This document shows positions 62,741-64,000 of a stretch of DNA of 64,000 nt, one piece after another. The stretch covers positions 1 through 64,000 of the forward strand of contig NZ_NHTN01000014.1 in NCBI RefSeq assembly GCF_002167005.1, written 5' to 3'. The notes beneath the pieces were generated by a model, which worked only from the letters and a program-made list of their open reading frames with translations, did no database searches and was not told the DNA's origin. This DNA is from Indiicoccus explosivorum (GTDB lineage: Bacteria > Bacillota > Bacilli > Bacillales_A > Planococcaceae). Every line of letters starts with the position of its first letter. Position 1 is the first letter of the stretch. Both the position numbers and the translations under genes were made by a program.

Positions 62741-63757
62741 TTAATCGCCTTTTAAAGAATTGAATGTTTTCTGGTCACAGATGATGTAAAGACGTGCATT
62801 TTCAGGGAGCGGTTCATCCAGCTTTCGGATAACACCGAAGTCCTGGCCTTCCGCTACGAGATTCGCCCCTTTATTTTTTAATGCCTCAAACGCATCTCCA
62901 TAAGTTCTCCAGCTGCTATCCGGTTTGATTTCCCACAAGTTATCACCGAAAGTATCACTGAGGAGCTGCATGAACAGCTGACTTGCACCATGGTGAAGCA
63001 GCGTCTTCGCCATTAAATGAGGGAATGCTTCACTGGACAGGACGAATTCATCGACATGCGCATGCTTAAACATCCCGATATGCCGTTCATGGACGATTTC
63101 CACAATCGTATAGACCTGCACACTGTGTTCTATTGCATATTTTTCGATAGCTGAGGCGATCAAAAGAGTTTTTCCATCTGCGAGCACTTCATCTTCATCT
63201 TCAGAAGAAAATACCGATACGGAATCAGCTCTTTTGATATTTGCCCGTTCCAGTACTTCCGTTTCTGTCGGATCACCGCTGATATAGTGGAATCTTTCAT
63301 GAATGAGCGGCGCCTCAGCCAGTCTACCGATCAGCACCACATCCCGCTGGGCATTTTTAGCTTCCAGTAATTCATGAACCGTCTTCTCAGCGTTTTTTGA
63401 CCAGCCGACGATTATAAAGTGCCCTTTCCCTCTGTAGTCAAGTTTTCCCGTCATTTTAAGCCTCCCGAAGTACATGTATAAATCCACCACTTTTCCGATA
63501 ATGACACCGATCAAACCGATGCCGGACAAGTAAAGGAACATGGCGAAGACCATTCCCGGAACAGTCACAGGCGCATAATCGCCGAAACCGATTGTGGTCA
63601 CCGTCGTCATGACCCACCAAAATCCGATGAACGGATTGTGGAATGTGTCTGGTTCGATAAAATAAATGATGAATGCACTCGATACGTAAAATAAGGCAGT
63701 GACCAGCACGAGTTTAAGCGCACTGACCTGCACAACTTTTTTCATCAGTTCGAACAA
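62741..63757 (-). CDS. yugO: K+ channel with RCK domain, YugO/MthK-like (338 aa)
   Basis: Two-helix pore module: helix 1, pore with selectivity filter TTIGFGDY, helix 2 (VFAMFLYLSGIGLIGVIIG), then an RCK-N domain (GKGHFIIVGWSKNAEKT ... SGDPTETEVLERANIKRADSV) and a C-terminal lobe. Conducts K+; YugO of B. subtilis is a K+ exporter used in biofilm signalling. The start is TTG 63757, seven bases after AAGGGG. Heads the operon under the c-di-AMP riboswitch. Confidence 0.92.
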   Translation of the reverse strand: MFELMKKVVQVSALKLVLVTALFYVSSAFIIYFIEPDTFHNPFIGFWWVMTTVTTIGFGDYAPVTVPGMVFAMFLYLSGIGLIGVIIGKVVDLYMYFGRLKMTGKLDYRGKGHFIIVGWSKNAEKTVHELLEAKNAQRDVVLIGRLAEAPLIHERFHYISGDPTETEVLERANIKRADSVSVFSSEDEDEVLADGKTLLIASAIEKYAIEHSVQVYTIVEIVHERHIGMFKHAHVDEFVLSSEAFPHLMAKTLLHHGASQLFMQLLSDTFGDNLWEIKPDSSWRTYGDAFEALKNKGANLVAEGQDFGVIRKLDEPLPENARLYIICDQKTFNSLKGD

Positions 63758-63788
63758 CCGTCATCCCCCTTCCCTTAAAAAAGAACGC

Positions 63789-63813
63789 AAAAAAGCCATC
63801 AGGAAATGATGGC
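63789..63813 (-). terminator. Riboswitch-controlled terminator
   Basis: Minus strand GCCATCA/TGATGGC stem followed by six T residues, between the c-di-AMP aptamer and the channel gene; a GCCGG/CCGGC hairpin just before it is the likely antiterminator partner. Confidence 0.85.
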
Positions 63814-63845
63814 CGCCGGATTGCCGGCCTCCTCTCTTGTATACA

Positions 63846-63972
63846 AAACGCTTGCGAAGTTAGCTGTCGGGTTAGGGGTTGAGAGTACCCCTTCTTAACA
63901 AGAATAAGATTCACCCCAAGGCAAAGTACATGCCAAAAATGGTTCCTCCGCTCCATTACGGATTCAGCGAAT
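63846..63972 (-). promoter_or_regulatory. Cyclic-di-AMP (ydaO-yuaA) riboswitch
   Basis: Minus strand carries the hallmarks of the ydaO aptamer in order: CGCTGAATC, GGAGGAACCA, TTGGGGTGAATC, GGGTACTCTC and AACCCGACAGCTAAC with the closing AAGCG. It precedes an intrinsic terminator and a K+ operon, a typical setting; c-di-AMP binding would favour termination. Confidence 0.92.
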
Positions 63973-64000
63973 AAAAGGCTTATTGCAGGTTTATTCAATT

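Noticed and set aside
63714..63998. 94-codon minus-strand frame at the right edge
   Set aside because: It lies over the c-di-AMP riboswitch and terminator and shows no ribosome site.

Overview
The window looks like chromosomal DNA from a low-G+C-phylum bacterium of the order Bacillales, most probably the family Planococcaceae, with a moderately G+C-rich genome. This is inferred from protein resemblance and local gene order like Bacillus subtilis (odhAB with yojNO; thyA-dfrA-ypjP; ypmRS-msrAB; ypgQ-ypgR; dynA), strong AGGAGG-type ribosome sites and many TTG starts. No 16S gene is present, so the genus is not fixed. I see no prophage, insertion sequence, CRISPR array or classic defence island; this is housekeeping and stress-response core genome with accessory genes.

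Layout. 1-7.0 kb: an SDR reductase, a membrane-anchored gluzincin, a MATE pump, a short Spo0M-like protein, an AI-2E-family permease and an LCP cell-wall ligase. 7.1-17 kb: a first MsrA, an ABC-F ATPase, a 7x20-bp tandem repeat, a YkvA-like protein, a cold-shock gene with a structured leader, xpaC-telA behind a sigma-W-like promoter, the MoxR/VWA pair yojN-yojO and a DedA protein. 17.4-21.6 kb: odhA-odhB. 22-32 kb: a tRNA-like leader before a GNAT acetyltransferase, a MurG-type transferase, ctpB, deoD, yozE, the operon degV-ypmR-ypmS-msrA-msrB, and thyA-dfrA. 32-39 kb: ypjP, a 25-residue membrane peptide, ypiP-brxA, three small unknown genes, the operon ypgQ-yfmR-ypgR and a second cold-shock gene.

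39.2-42.5 kb holds the best candidate for an undescribed system: an ATP-grasp ligase followed by a 655-residue unrecognised protein that carries a papain-like Q-(x5)-C ... H ... N signature, behind a sigma-B-like promoter. 43.5-44.7 kb: a preQ1 riboswitch drives a queuosine-precursor transporter that overlaps an RNase H gene. 45-57 kb: a lipoprotein sugar dehydrogenase, small metabolic enzymes, an amidohydrolase, a CNNM/CBS transporter, a sulfurtransferase and the double dynamin DynA. 57.9-60.4 kb: a ba3-type cytochrome oxidase operon (IIa, II, I) preceded by a perfect FNR/CRP-type palindrome. 60.6-64 kb: a cyclic-di-AMP (ydaO) riboswitch and terminator control a potassium operon (K+ channel, KtrA, KtrB).

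Several genes form working groups: methionine sulfoxide repair (two MsrA, one MsrB) with bacilliredoxin; folate and thymidylate synthesis (thyA, dfrA); the TCA cycle (odhAB); low-oxygen respiration (ba3); and potassium homeostasis under c-di-AMP control. Family names come from recognition of the sequences, not from a database search.
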